Assembly (NCBI GenBank): GCA_028641055.1
Contig: CM054062.1
Coordinates: forward strand, 11,302,305-11,366,304
Direction: 5' to 3'
DNA from: Alopecurus myosuroides
Taxonomy: Eukaryota > Streptophyta > Magnoliopsida > Poales > Poaceae
DNA: 64,000 nucleotides
The translations under genes and the position numbers were made by a program. Every line of letters starts with the position of its first letter. Position 1 is the stretch's first letter. Shown piece after piece: positions 34,054-47,300 of this stretch. The notes under the pieces were generated by a model that worked only from the letters and a program-made list of their open reading frames with translations, was not told where the DNA came from and did no database searches.

Positions 34054-37000
34054 ATGGAGAACCTTGTCATCGGCGAGATCTACACCGACAACGAGGGAGA
34101 GAAGATGGTGGATGATTCCGGCTGGGGGCCAGAGTCCGATCTACTCGAATCCGGATCTGTCGTAACAATCGGCCAAATCAACGTCTTCGTCGGCATGGTA
34201 CGTACGTCCGGTTCAATCCCTGACGATTTCGAATTTGATTCTGTGTCAGGGGAGGCCACCCACGCTCAGTCGGATGGAGAAGAATCGGTCGGGATGGTAG
34301 ATCCGACAGAAGAGCCCCCCACGAAGAGGGAACAGCCGGAGGAGCCGGCATGGACCCCGCGTGGCCGGGTCATGAGAGAAGACGATACCGAATCCATCCT
34401 GCATCTGCTGGAGAACCGGTACGAGGAAAATAGCAGCGAAGAGAAAGTATACAAGTCCGCGCCAAGCATTGTGCGCCAGGTTGCGGTTTACACGGCTCCT
34501 GCGACCAATCTTAATCAGGGGAACGTGACCGCGGCCACAGTCGGAGTAGCACAAACATCGGCCCAGCAGCAAGATCCGGTTGACGGAAACCCGGTTCTCA
34601 CCCGGGTTGACGGAGAAGCAGCATCAGTTACCAGTCACGCGGCGGACAGTGAGTTGCAGGCAAACATGTTTGGATATCTGGCAAACCGAACGCCAGGGGT
34701 GGGTCCCTCGAACCCGCAACACCTGGCCCTATTCAACAACAACTTGATTCTGGATCCAACCGTTCTAGCTACAGTTATTACTCCGGAAAACGCGGCGGAA
34801 CGTGTCAGAGATCTGGACGTAGCCCGCCGTGCATTGGAGCAACAGAGAAGGCAAGTGGAAGCATAAAGGCAAGGGATGGCCACCCGCCAACGTGAGCTGG
34901 ATGCATTGGAAACCCGGCTCCGAGAAGAGACGACCAGGGTGCGTCAAAGGCATCAAACCATGTTACCAGCAACGGGTGGAGTTATAAACCCGACCAACCT
35001 ATTTATCACACCTCAGGATCAACCGATTCCGGCAGCAAACCAAGGAACCGTAGAGCAACCTGCAACTGGAGGAGCACAGCCGGCAAACATACAAGCCGGG
35101 TTACCCACATTGCAGGCTGGAGCCACTGTCGGCCATACATTACCACCACCGCCACCATCGCGATTTCGCACACCAGCAGGCCATTACAACAACCCCATGG
35201 ATAATGTGTACGCAGCAACACTCGCATTGAACCAAATCCCCGTAAGAGAGTCACCCCACGCAGAGGAGACCCGGCGGGCGATAGATCTATTGCGCACTGC
35301 GGTAGCACAGCAAGTTAATTACCCGGATCACAGAAGCGGAATGCATGGGACACCATATATCAGCCAGCAACGAGGCAATACCGACAATATCCAGACAAGT
35401 TCAGCGCGACGGAGGGAAGAGCAGCAGCAAATGCCGCCTCCTCCCCGCGTCTAGGCAGTACCAGCAACATCAGCAGCACAAGCTATCGTGGACAGTTCCA
35501 GAGCCAGGAGGGCCGCGGCCGGGTCTGTGGTGCATGGGCCACCAGCCGTACCACGTCCAGCTGCACCCCCCGTAGGATCACATGTTTCCCGGGTGAGGCC
35601 AGTTCCGACTAATCTTGCTGGGCCCAAGTGTCTGTCGGCTGACATCAGGGCTGAGCCTTACCCGGATAAATTCAAAGAACCGGGTAAAGTTGTGAATTAT
35701 GAGCCGACTATGGATCCAGAAACATGGTTGAGCAGTTACGAGATGGCTATGTCAATTCGCAATGCATCAGAAAATCTTCAAGCCAAGTTCATGTATTTGA
35801 TGATGTCAGAAGGAGCAGCAAAGTTATGGTTCAATAATTTACCGGAAGGATCTATCAAATCATGGGAGGAGTTGAAAACTGCGTTTATCAAGCACTTTCA
35901 TGGGACGTGCAGAAAGCTATTTACTATTGATGACTTAGAGCGATGTGTACAAAAGAAAGGAGAATCGGCGCGCAGCTGGGTGCGCCGGGTTATGGAGATA
36001 CTTCACTCATCTACGGATATTCAGCCCAAAGATGCGCTACAGGCTATGGCAAAGACGTGCAAGTACATACCTTTAGTGCAGAAGTTAACTCGCATGAAAT
36101 CTAGCCGAAATGCTTCAGAGGTTACGATGGGAGAGCTAATGGATGCATGCAACAAACACGCTGCAACGGATACTACAGAAGAGGATGTCGATGACAAGAA
36201 AGCAAAAGCAAATACAAATAATAATGGAAGAACCGGCAATGGATCAACGCCGGGTAACAATGGGAATAGCCAGAATAAGCGCCCGTTTGAGGGAGGCTCC
36301 GAGTTTGTCGCTAGCACGGAAGCCGGGTCTTCGAGACCTAGGGCAGAAGGAAATTTCAATACTGGAAATCACAACGGAGGAAATTATCAAGGACCGCCAA
36401 GGCCAAGTAACAATTGGGATATCTTCAGAATGGCGTGCCCAAAACACAGCAGGAACGGTAGGCCGGCTAACCACTCTTTGGAGCAGTGTGCAGACCTACA
36501 GAGATGGAAGAACGAGGAGATAAGCAAGGCTATGCGAGGTGCAGGTCGGGGAGGAGGACCGGGCCCAGGTGGAAACCCGGGCAACGGCCCACCCCCAGCC
36601 GGAAACCCGGCAGGAGGAAATCCGGGTAACAATCAAGGGGGAGCTGGAGGTTTTCAAGCTAACCCCAAGCAATTGGGACAGTATCACGTGCATACCACAG
36701 GAATTTCTAACAAGGATAAAAAGATACTGAAACAAGCTGTAAACTCGGTTTCTTCGGCTGTCCCGAGATACCTGAGATGGTCAGAGCAGGACATAACATG
36801 GAGCAGAAGAGATCACCCGGAAAGGATAGAACACCCAGGAGTCTTAGCATTGGTGGTGGCACCACAGGTTAATGGTTATGAGCTAAAAAAGGTCCTAATG
36901 GACGGTGGAAGTAGCATCAATATCTTGTATTGGGAAACCTTTCTACGCATGGGTCTCAAGGAGTCTCAGCTACAGAAAAGTTCAACAGTCTTTCACGGGA

Positions 37001-37593
37001 TAGTGCCGGGTCACTCAGCATGCCCCGAGGGAAAAATCGCATTGGAGGTAGCTTTCGGAGAATCGAAGGACAATTTCCGGGTTGAATGGCTCACTTTCGA
37101 GGTGGTTAAGTTGCGCAGTCCTTATCACGCGCTATTCGGAAGGCCGGCTTATGCCAAGTTCATGGCCAGGCCGTGTTATGTGTATCTGCAACTAAAAATC
37201 CCGGGTCTTAAGCAGACCATCACCATACATGGAAGCCGGGATATAGCGGCTGAGTGCGATGAGGGAGACGCAGCAATGGCAGAGCAAGCTTGTAGAAAAG
37301 AGGAACTCAAGTACTACCGGTCTCAAGTAGACCCGGATGACAGAACAGCGCCAAAAAGGCCAAATACTGAATATGAGAGAGCAAAGTTCAAGGCAGCACA
37401 GGACACCAAGAAGGTGGCTTTCATCGAGGATGATCCCTCCAAACAATCTGTTATAGGAAAAGAAATCGCACGGCCGCTCACAGCCAGCCGCATCATGGAA
37501 ATGCCTCACCCGGGTTGGCTAGCAAACCCGGTACTCATAATTAAAAAGACCAACGAGTGGAGAATGTGTGTCGATTACGATAGCTTCGGATAG
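34054..37593 (+). pseudogene. Element A gag-protease with a remnant of reverse transcriptase
   Basis: One reading frame from the first ATG past the primer site, broken by TAA at 34864 and TAG at 35452. Gag core (PF03732-like) is at about 35690-36020 ('EPTMDPETWLSSYEMAM', 'AAKLWFNNLPEGSIKSWEEL', 'RKLFTIDDLERCVQKKGESA'). A zinc-knuckle-like pattern C-x2-H-x6-H-x4-C follows ('CPKHSRNGRPANHSLEQC'), then Gly/Pro/Asn-rich sequence, and the protease site 'KVLMDGGSSINILY'. After 'LRSPYHALFGRPAYAKFM' the pol part is mostly gone: only 'PHPGWLANPVLIIKKTNEWR' and 'MCVDY' of reverse transcriptase remain before a stop at 37591. The element could package RNA at most if the stops were read through, and must depend on other elements for copying. 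Confidence 0.88.
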
Positions 37594-38704
37594 ATTCCCA
37601 AGAAGAATTAAACAATGTAACGGGCAGCAGGTTTCAGACGCACTCTTTTCCTATCCAGTGTACCTAAGGGGACTGGAGGGTTTTTAATGAGGCGGCTTGC
37701 TGACCTAACTTTCTCGTATCAATAAAGAGATGGTTAAGCAATATATCTTCTTCACATGTTTTATGAAGTTTTCTCCTTCTATCATGTCTCTATTTTTCTT
37801 CCAGGTAAGTATTATTTATTGTTTTTCTTAGTGCCTTAGTTTCCTTAGTATGTTACATATATTTAGGTCTTGGGGGCTGATTGCTTGAATAGCACAGTTA
37901 CAAACTCAAAGACCCGGCCATGATGCCTATGAGTTATAAGGGCCGATTACTCGCAAACGAGTACGGCTGCAATCTTATAACCGGACAAAGGAGCCAAATT
38001 TCTTGACTTTTCTTACTTAATCTCGATGTGACTCGCACTAAACTGGCATGATTTGCTCGCTTACGATTACAATCAGCCATGAAGCCCAATGGGACTTGCC
38101 TGACCCTGTTTTCGTATAGATGTAACAACATGGTATCCACGCGAAAGCCGGCTTACAGTACAAGAGAGTCAAAAGGGTCATCTAAACCACAAGTTATGCA
38201 GAGTACAGGGTTAATAACCGGAAACTCAAAGCCTATCAAGCATAACTTCAATTCCTATGCGAAACGGCTCTAGGTTTTGGGCTTAGCAGAAACAATTTGT
38301 TTTCTTTGAGAAACCTCATACCCCAGACTCGGCGTTTTGGGCCTTGGGGACTGGGGATTTTGATCAAAGAGGCAAGTTATCTAGCTATTAAGCACCAAAA
38401 ACCCACAAATCCGAGTCTTGGGGACTTAGAAAATTTCACCCGTCAAAACCCACGAGACCCGGAAACTGAGTCTCACAAAGGGAACCATAAAGAAAGTCGG
38501 AGTATCAAGAGCAAATAAGCTCAAAGGCAGATAAATATCAGAATCATCCAAAGGCCAGAAGGGCCACGAAGTATGTTAAGGCATTAAAGTGCATTACAAC
38601 TCTCGATACTAGTATCAAAGATGCACAGGCGCACCGTCAAAAATAATTGTTCAAAGGGCCCATCGGCCGACTGGCGCATACGAAATGACAGCGGATGGAA
38701 AGTA
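37594..38704. other. Element A non-coding spacer between gag-pol remnant and antisense gene
   Basis: About 1.1 kb without supportable frames. This is where reverse transcriptase, RNase H and integrase would be expected, so one or more large deletions end here. The antisense transcript probably terminates in this stretch. Confidence 0.6.
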
Positions 38705-41700
38705 TCACTCGGCATCCGGGACTGAAGCATCCATCTTCCCCTTGCCCTTGCCATTCGGGTCTTGTTCCTTGGCTTGCCCTTCAGAACTCTTGGTAGCAGC
38801 AACATCCGGATCAGCAGCAGTGCCGGCCCGTGCAGGAGGAGGGACGATCGGTGTGGAGGAAGCAGGCGCAGAATCGGCCTCAGCCTTCTTCTTCGCGGCC
38901 TCCTCTCTCAACTGGGCAGCCTCCGCTTTCCATCGGGACAGCATGTCGTATGGTTTGGGAAGATCCGACTTGATAGCCTTGTCGTCAGAATCATATGCTG
39001 GAATAACGACACTAAGGTCCAAACCATCGGCAATCATGCTGGCCGGGTGACGGACTTCCTTCTGGATAGCCTTGAAATTCTTCGGGGAGAACTTGGATCC
39101 ATCGTGATTAAATTCCGGAAACCCGCCCATAAGCTTGGCCGGCTCGAGCTTAGGAAAATAAGCTTTAGCCAGCGCAAGCCCCCGGGTTACTCCAACCCGG
39201 CAGGACGAGCGCTTCCAATGCCAAATCCACTCGGGAATAGTGGAGCATGCGTCCAGCAGTTTCTTCAGGTTGCCGTGCCCAACACCCGGCCATCGCAGTT
39301 CTTCAAGAATCCACTTGGTTCCGGCACAGAGCTGCCGGATAGTGCTCTTAATGGTTTTCAACTTGGCAATGTCATCTTCGTCCGGGATTACTTCATCCGG
39401 ACCTGCAAGAAAACTCAACGAATAAGGAAACCCGGCTATTTATCAGAATGAGAACCCGGATCATGATTATCAAGTTAAGAATTATACCGGTCAAAGCACG
39501 ATATGTATCAGCGATTTGAACAGAAAGCGTCGTCAGCTTATCTTCTGCTGCATGAGCCCTCCTTCTATACTTCCTTGTGATCTTCCCGCTCCTCCTAGCT
39601 TCAGCTTCAACCGACTCGTGCAGAGCCGCCTCCTTCTCAGCAAGCTTGGTGGCCTTCGCCAATGCTTTCTCAGATTGGGCAACGAAGGCCTGCATGGACA
39701 CAAGGAAGGATTAGCCGGATAAAAAGCAAGCTATCAGTCGGTTATACCACGAAGTTCCAAGCAAATTATCAATAAATTCACTCGGAACTTGGGGACTAGA
39801 TAATGATACAGGCAATATTGCTCGGATTTACCTCATGTTTAGCTATCAAAGCTTCTAGGATATTTTCTTCATCGGCCCTCAAGGTGTGAAGGGCCTCCAG
39901 CATCTGGGAGAATGTCATGTCTTCGGGCCTAACGCCAGAAGAGCCGGCAGCTTGATCGCCTGGCGGGTGAATTTCCCCCGACTTTGGAGTCGAAACCCGG
40001 ACTGTCTGGGTGCCCGGGTTTGGAGAACTCACCCTTGTGTCTAGGATCTCAATCTCCTCGTCCACTGCCTCTTCGGACGACTTTGGAGACCCGGCTGCCT
40101 GGTGAGCTGGGTCAACAAAGGGGCCTTGTTCTTGGTTGCCTTCAACATCGCCGCCAGTCGCGGCATCCATATTATCAGTCGGCTCATCCGTCTCCCGGTT
40201 ATCCGTCCCCATGTTCTCCAAGTCACTAAGTGTGGCTTGGGCACTGAGGAAAAAATAAAAGAGATAGTTAGCGACAGTGGATGAAAATTATCAAGTATAT
40301 AAGGATATCATATAGTGAAGACTTACCCGGCGTTTACGGTGAAATCTGGTGGGAGCTCGCTGCTGGAAGCAGATGAATCTGTTACAGGAACCGATAGTGG
40401 AACCCGGAACTGCCCGGCCCGTGGATGGTTGGGGGAAGGGTGACGCTGAGGGGACTTAGAAGAATGAGGCGGAGGAGTACCGGCGCGGTGAACTGGTGAG
40501 GTGGAGATGCCCGGATTGAGGGGATCGTCACCCGGGGAACTCCAGGTCACTCTACCCTTTGTCGGAAGAGGGTCCTTCAAGTATGATGAGTTTGATAATT
40601 GATGGTTATGTTTGCGCATGTTATCAAAGGAGTAGGGTTAGGAGGACATATAGGAGAAAGGAACCTTGGATACCACTCCTCTGGCCTTCCGTTTGGTTCC
40701 GACTGTTATTTCCTGATCGGACTCGGTGGCCTCCGGGTCCTCCTCGTCCTTGTCCTCTTCGTCCTCCAACCCTGTAAGCCGAGTATGTATCGAGGGAAAA
40801 AGTTAGACGAGTGAGGAAAATGACGTAAGTGAAGCTGATCCACGACTCGGATAAATACCTTCGTCATTGTCAGCCGGCTCTTCATCTTCTTCCGGGTCTC
40901 CGGAAGAAGGGGAGGTCTCGACGTTCCAGAAGGCATCATCAGCCTGAGATAAAAACATGGAAGTGAGAACTAACAGCTGTATCAAGTCAAGGAGTGGGAA
41001 TAAATTTACGAGTATCGGTCTTACCGCTGGAGCCGGATTTTCCCGGGTGAACGCCGGTAACCCGGCGATGTTCTTGATCACCTCCAACTTTTCCGTCAAG
41101 AAACTCTTGATGGTGTTTTTGGTGTCACCAGCTGGATAATTCTTGGAGGAGTATCGGAGCGCGTCAGTGACGTGCCCCGAGTAGTCGCACATCAGCTTGG
41201 TGTGGATGGAATTAGGCTGGATCCGGAAATCCACCCAAGTCTTAACCAAATTGAGCCCAAGGAGACCTTGGGCGGAAAGGACGGATATTTTTGTGAGGAG
41301 GGGTTGGATCTCCTCCCTGTCCGAGTCAGGGGCGAAGGCGTTGAAGTTTTCAGAGATATCAAGGAGACCCTCCGAATAACCCGACAGTTTCCTCTCGCCG
41401 GGTGGGGAGGTGTCTCGGCAGTAAAAGTAGGAAAGTTGCCAATGTTTGACATGGGAATTGAGAGTGAGGGTTGGCATAGGAGAATTCTTGCGACGTTGGA
41501 TAGAGACCCCGCCGCAAGCAAGAAGTGCGCCGTCACCGCTTTCGCGGCACGGCTTGCACTGAAAGAGTTCGATAAAGAGAGCCAAACTTGGCGGAGTGCA
41601 CAAGTATGACTCGGAAAGAACGATAAAATGGGTTATATTCAACATAGAGTTAGGCCCTATGTCGAACACCCGGAGGCCATAATGGCTCAGGACTTCACGG

Positions 41701-41954
41701 AAGAAAGGGTAACCCGGAGGACGGAACCCCCGGGTCACGTGCTCTACGAAGCAAATTACCTCGTCATCAGCGGGTGTAGGCCGGGTCTCGTCACCCGGCG
41801 CCCTCCAGTGGATGTCCTTCTGAGAGGGGAGGATCCCTAACTCGGCCAGCTCTTCTAGCTTGGCCTTGGTAACCGTGGATCGCGCCCAGTTGGCGGAGAT
41901 CGATTGAGTCATCCGGGCTTTGGCCTGCTGTTTCCCTTGCTTCTTGGGCGCCAT
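38705..41954 (-). CDS. Antisense gene of element A, intact, seven exons
   Basis: Minus-strand exons 41954-41025, 40943-40859, 40771-40674, 40574-40327, 40243-39832, 39689-39488 and 39402-38705 have GT-AG borders, compatible phases and no stop (2,673 nt, 890 residues). Exon 1 carries a region of about 100 residues ('PADDEVICFVEHVTRGFRPP', 'PFFREVLSHYGLRVFDIGPN', 'LSESYLCTPPSLALFIELFQ') resembling the 'putative gypsy type transposon' domain (Transposase_28, PF04195). Exons 2-5 are acidic and Pro/Ser-rich; exon 6 looks coiled-coil (Ala/Lys/Glu heptads); the tail is Lys/Ala-rich. Tat-lineage elements are known to carry such antisense ORFs; function is unknown. The start is the first ATG after an acceptor (ctccgcag) at about 41964, implying a 5'UTR intron. 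It lies opposite and downstream of the gag-pol remnant. Confidence 0.8.
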
Positions 41955-42742
41955 GGGTTCAGCCTGCGGAGCACAAGACAAGTGTACGAAGCATAAGACT
42001 CGGAAATCACGAATTATCCGAGTATAGGCAAGCGGTATCAGCTAGACAAAGAAACTAAGAATTATCCGGGTATCATTGTACGGAGCAAAAATTACAGGTT
42101 ATCCGGGTATCGAGCAGCAACATAGAAATTATGGGGGACTTACGTATTGGTGATCGTTTGCGGAAGAAGGGTGATTGCCCATGTATCTACTGCAAGCAAA
42201 AGAACTGGAAGAAGTGGATTTTCCGGTGTCAATCACGGTTGCGGAAAATTTGGGTGAAATGGATCTAGATTGAAAAGTTTGCGGATGATTTTGTGGAGGA
42301 ATTGGTGATTAACGGCGATAGGGGAGTAATATATGACCATCTACCAAGCTATTGGACGAACTAGCATGGAATTAGGCGACCTAATCCGGCGCGAAAAGGA
42401 AAATGGCCCGCGGTTGACTAGATCCGATCTAGATCGATTTGAAAAATTAAAAGGCCAGATTGATGGAGACAAGGAGCTCACCGGAGGAGATTAGAGTGAC
42501 ACGCGGCGGCGGCAAATGTCGCACTCCAAATGCCCCTTTGCGGCTGTCGGCAAGCTGCTCGAGGGTGCGGCGGCGGAGGTTGGCGGCGGCGCGGGACGAG
42601 CTGTGGCGGAACGTAGCCGGCGGCGGATTGGTTCCGGTGACGTACGCGAGGTCTCCGTGGCGGCGCTCTGTGAGCTCGGGCGCTGGAGGGGAGGAGAGGA
42701 AGAAGAAGTGGACCGTTGGGGTTGGGTTATCCCCCGGGTGCC

Positions 42743-42750
42743 TATTTATA
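42743..42750 (-). promoter_or_regulatory. TATA-like box for the antisense gene of element A
   Basis: The minus strand reads cttataaatagg here, a near-consensus plant TATA box, about 790 bp upstream of the antisense ATG, with a CT-rich leader and a probable 5'UTR intron between. Confidence 0.6.
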
Positions 42751-43137
42751 AGGTGCGGGTGGATAAACCTAGGCCAACGGGCGGAAGCCGGAAATTTCGG
42801 GATAAAAGATATCCGCCGGATTTTTTGGGATATGCGTTAAAGTGCTAGATGGGATATCCAGACAGGATATGGAGGAAATTTCCCCGCGGAATCAGGATCA
42901 GTTATCAAGTGGTGTAAGCCGGATCTTTGACATTCGTACCCGGGTGTTGACCCGGAAAAAGTAAAGAGGGATTTAGAGAAAGCCGGGTTATTATATGGCC
43001 ACCATGGAGTTAGGCCTAGCTGTTTATCAAAGCAATCTAACCCGGCCTCTATGAACTTGTATGTTTGTTATTTTTTGTAGGGAATAGCGTGCGCTTCAAG
43101 GAGGATCTCATGAAGCCCAAGCTATTCTGGGGACTAC

Positions 43138-43612
43138 TGATGGAGGGATGATAACCCGGTAGGCCAACGCCAAGAAGTAACTCGGCCCAAAGGACGCTGC
43201 ACAAGACCCGGCTTAAGATAAAGGAGTTTTCTAGAAGGCCCAAGAACGTAGGCCTCGTAACCCGGATTGTGGGTTCCGATAAGGAAGTTTAGGGTTTGTA
43301 GGAAGTGTCCGGGTAGGATTCAGAGTGCGCCTTGGAGAGTAGGCCAGGGGGTCCGGATATTATATAAGCCGGCCCCTAGGGTTAGACGACAGAGATCCAA
43401 GAGTTAGAGCAATATCGCTAGGTATCGAGTATCCAGTGTAACACGAGAGCTGAATTAATAGATCGAGATCGGAGACTCGGCAACTTGATTGCCGGCTACC
43501 AGATCGCATATCATCATGTTTTCCCTTGAGCTAAACCCTCTCCCAAACACCAGAGTCTTCTTCCCCAAGATAAGTTACCCCCGGTAACGTCTGTCGTGAT
43601 TATCCCACGACA
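43138..43612 (+). repeat. 3' LTR of element A
   Basis: 475 bp copy of 33514-33989, preceded by the purine-rich tctggggactac and followed by the duplicated ccctt. Confidence 0.92.
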
Positions 43613-43617
43613 CCCTT

Positions 43618-43657
43618 AGCACTTGCCTTTACCCTACTCGGGGGTAACCCCCCGACA
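43618..43657 (-). repeat. 3' LTR of element B, outer 40 bp
   Basis: This completes the 824-bp LTR interrupted by element A and matches 57748-57787, ending ccgaca (plus strand). Confidence 0.92.
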
Positions 43658-44359
43658 TTAGTCTCCGAAGCTGGTAGAGTCCTGCGAACTCGTTCACTGG
43701 GCTCTGCCAGCTTAAAACCAATCTTGCCTTTGAACTATAGGTTGCTGAGTAGAGCCTCCGAGTAGCCCCCAATTCTGGCTCGAGTCTCTTCTCTCCCGAA
43801 TAGAACTATTTCTCTTCTCTGTCGCCGAGTAGAATGACTTTGCGGAATTCCTGGAGAGAATCTCGGCGTGGCAGACCAAATCCACCTTTCCGCACTGCAA
43901 ATGGGCACGTGTCACGTTCTCGTACCCCCGACGCCTCGGTGCCCGGGATATGGCAGGCCACGCGCCCATCACTGCGGCCTGGGCCCACCGGCCCGTTAGG
44001 TCACATCAAGTGCAGTTATCATCCACGATCTTGAGGTGGGATCAATTGCGGCCGTTACGCGCGCAGACTGCGCTGTGTGCGTTTCTAACCGGCCCACACC
44101 CCACGCCGCACGATTTCCGCGCACAAACTGATCCCACTAACTCCATCAGTAACGGCTACCCGAGGGGAGGGATAAATACCCCCTCGGTAACTCCTCTTTC
44201 CCCTTCTTGCTTTCATTCGCTCCCTGCCTCTCTGCCTCTCCGCCTCCACAGAGCGCTTCCGCCGCCGTGCATCTCGCTGCACCGCTGCCCCGTGCGACGC
44301 CGGAGGGCTAGCAGATCCTACCAAACCTCCACAAAACTTCATCAAATCTCCTCTTCTTG
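43658..44359 (+). promoter_or_regulatory. Promoter and leader of the antisense gene of element B
   Basis: A TATA-like ataaata at 44172-44178 is followed by a CT-rich leader (44205-44260) and the ATG at 44360. The inner edge of the 3' LTR at 43658 shows only a weak polypurine stretch. Confidence 0.55.
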
Positions 44360-47300
44360 ATGGCCCGCGACGATGATGCCCGCGCCGGATGGGCTGGATC
44401 CGAGGTCACGGCAGACGATTGCCAGTGGCTGGTGAATACCCGCCGGGTTCCCGCCGGCGTGCGCTGCAGGCCCTCGAACGGCGAGCTCGTCCCTACTCCG
44501 GAGGCGGACGAGTTCGTCGTGTTCCTCGCTCACTTCAAGCGAGGATTCGGGCTTCCCGTCTCCGATTTCTTCCGGCAATTCCTCAATCACTTCGGCCTTC
44601 AACCGCATCATCTGCCTCCGAACGCCATCGTGATGCTCGCATACCACGTCGTGGTGTGCGAGGCTTTCTTGGGTGTGCGCCCCACGGTGCACACCTGGGC
44701 GCGCTATTTCTTCTTCAGGAAGCAGAGCGTGCCCAAGCAGGGTAGCACGGAAAGCACCCGCAGCATGACCAAGACCGGCAGCGCCATGATGCTGCAACGC
44801 GGCGGGACCAACCACCCGCGCATCAAGGGCCTCGACTCCGTGCGCAAGTGGCAGAAATCCTTCTTCTACGTGAAGAATGTCTCTGTTGAAGAAGGAGTGC
44901 CTCCCGTGGACCAGATCTACCTCCCCAAGTGGACCAACACGGCTCCCACTCAACAGAATTGGGGACACAAGCCTGCGCTGGAAGGCGACATCAAACAGAT
45001 CAACCAGCGCCTCGCCCAACTGAAGGAATTGGGACTCAAGAGCGACGACCCCATCGCCTGCTGGATTTCCAGGCGAGTGCTCCCGCTGCAGCGCCGTGCG
45101 TACCTCATGTGCTACATGGGCGGCAACAGAGACTGCACGAGTACCACCACGTTCGAGTTGAGCAACGCGGACGTGGCCGTCTGGGCGCGCTCTATCATGA
45201 GCACTGGCCTCACCGATAACTGGCAGTACGGCTTCGTGCCGTATAGCCGTACGAAGCCCATCGGACAGGTTAGTACTTTTATGCTTTATCTTTGCGGTAT
45301 GATACCGAGTAGACGGCCTTCCAGCTTAAGATGCTTAATATTCGCATGCTGTGCCGAGTAGAACTCCCGCTAGTATCCACTAGGCTTCATGTGCTTTGTG
45401 TTTGCACGCCATGTTGAGTAGAGCACTTGCTAGTATCTGTTAGGCCTTATGTGCTTTGTGTGTGCACGCCATGCCGAGTAGAACATTTGCTAGTATGTGT
45501 TAGGCCTTATGTGCTTTGTGTGTGTGCACGCCATGCCGAGTAGAACATTTACTCAAATATGCTTTGTGTTTGCATCCCGCTCCGGGTAGAGTTCCTTGTA
45601 TTACTCAACTGATTTGTGCTGCTTGCTTGTATTTTCAGCACCTTGACCGCCAGCTCGCTGAAAACCAGGAGCTCCTTGAGACCAACTGGGACCCATACCG
45701 GACAGAGGACGACGAGACCGCCTACGACACCCAGGACACCCTATGTGTCCCTCATGCCGAACAGCATGGTAAGCACCACGTCGATGCTTCCATTCGGGAT
45801 TGGTCTGAGGATGATGAAGAAGGTGATTGAGCTTGCCTCTGCAGCTACGGGTAGCGCTATTTCTTCTTCCTTTCTGCTTCTCATCTGCTTCTTCTCTTCT
45901 ACTCTGTAGACGACGCCGACGCGGACGAGGAAGACAAGGACGTCCTCGACGTCAATCCGGTTGCGGTGGCCGCTCCCACCACTCGGAAGAGGACGGGTAG
46001 CGGTGCTCAAGAGCCCCCCGCCAAGAAGCCGAAAGCCGAGAAGAAGAAGAAGCAGGTTTCAGGCCGAAGGCTACCTCCTTCCCGCAAAGGGTAAGCAGTT
46101 TCCCTCTGGTTTGCATCCTGTCATTGTTTCCTGGTGTTCTTCTTTCCCTTCCCTTTTCTAAACTTCTTTTTCTCTTCAGCGCTCCCTTGGACGCTGATGC
46201 TGCTGCTGCCCCCGCCAAGTCCAAGAGGAAATCACCCATCGAGCCCGAGTCGCTCATCGATCTTGATGAGGACGAGGAGGAGCCAACCGCACGGGATAGG
46301 ACGCGTGAGTCCTCTCCCGCGAAGGAAGAAGAAGAAGGCACCAATGCCCAGGATACGGGCGTTGGTGCCCAAGATATGGACACAGAGCAGCAGGCCCGCG
46401 CAGAACAAGATGCGCAGGATGCTGCTCAAGATGAGACCCCGCCTTCTCCTCCAGCTGCCTCAGCTGGGGAGAAAACCGACCAAGACGCCGAGTACCAAGA
46501 CCGCGCTGCCCTTGAGCAGCATGAGGAGAACCAGGAGCAGCCGGAAGTAGAGGCTGCAATCCAAGATGACCCCGCGGCCCCGCCGCGGGTAGAAGTGACA
46601 GGAGATGCACGACCAGATCCCGCTTCCGAGCAGCGGGTTGAGACGACTGCGGTGGAGCCGAATCCGCAGAGCCACGCGCAGCCAGACGCTGCGCCGGGTA
46701 GCCAGCCTCCTGTGCCCCTATTCCGCATGCTGCTCCACCCACTGCACCAAGCCCTCCGCGGCCATCAAAGAGAACCAAGACTGCATCTAGCCCTTCCGCC
46801 AAGCAGAGCGCCGAGACGACGGATGCCGCCGAGAAGCAGGCTACCCAGCCTGATGCCGCAATCCGCAAGAACCCACCGCGCAACGCTGCGCTGGACTCTG
46901 CCAAGATGCCGCCACCAAAACTACCTGTGAAGTCTGCCGCGAAGACTGGGCAGCTCACCATCGGTGCTACCGGCAGTTCTGCAGGCACGACCTCGGGATC
47001 AAGCGCTCAGGAGCCGCCTGGCTACTTGCCCTACATGGTGCAGATGAGCAAGCAGCATAGCATCAGTCTGAACAAGACCGAGCAGCGGCTCGCTATTACG
47101 AAGGGCAAGCAGGCCTCAGCGGTGGACTCCAAGTTACCAACAAAACACAAGCCCCTTTCGATCTACTCGCGCGAGGTCCAAGAGACCGAGGTGGTGTCCC
47201 AGGGGCTCGAGCAGATTATCGACCGGGTTGGCTTCATCGATGCGGAGTGGAATAGTGAGGTCCTTGGCAACAAGACCTAGCATGGCCTGGCCTTGGGCCC

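Larger units (their letters stand above)
33514..43612 (+). mobile_element. Gypsy element A, Tat/Retand lineage, non-autonomous
   Basis: 10.1 kb, plus strand. LTRs are at 33514-33989 (476 bp) and 43138-43612 (475 bp), TG...CA, with flanks ccctt at 33509-33513 and 43613-43617. It sits inside the 3' LTR of element B. Gag-protease is present with two stops; reverse transcriptase is reduced to a short piece and RNase H and integrase are absent. An intact spliced antisense gene occupies 38705-41954. LTRs differ by about 6 substitutions and one 1-bp indel (by eye). It differs clearly from element B in LTR and protein sequence, so it is a separate family. Confidence 0.93.
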
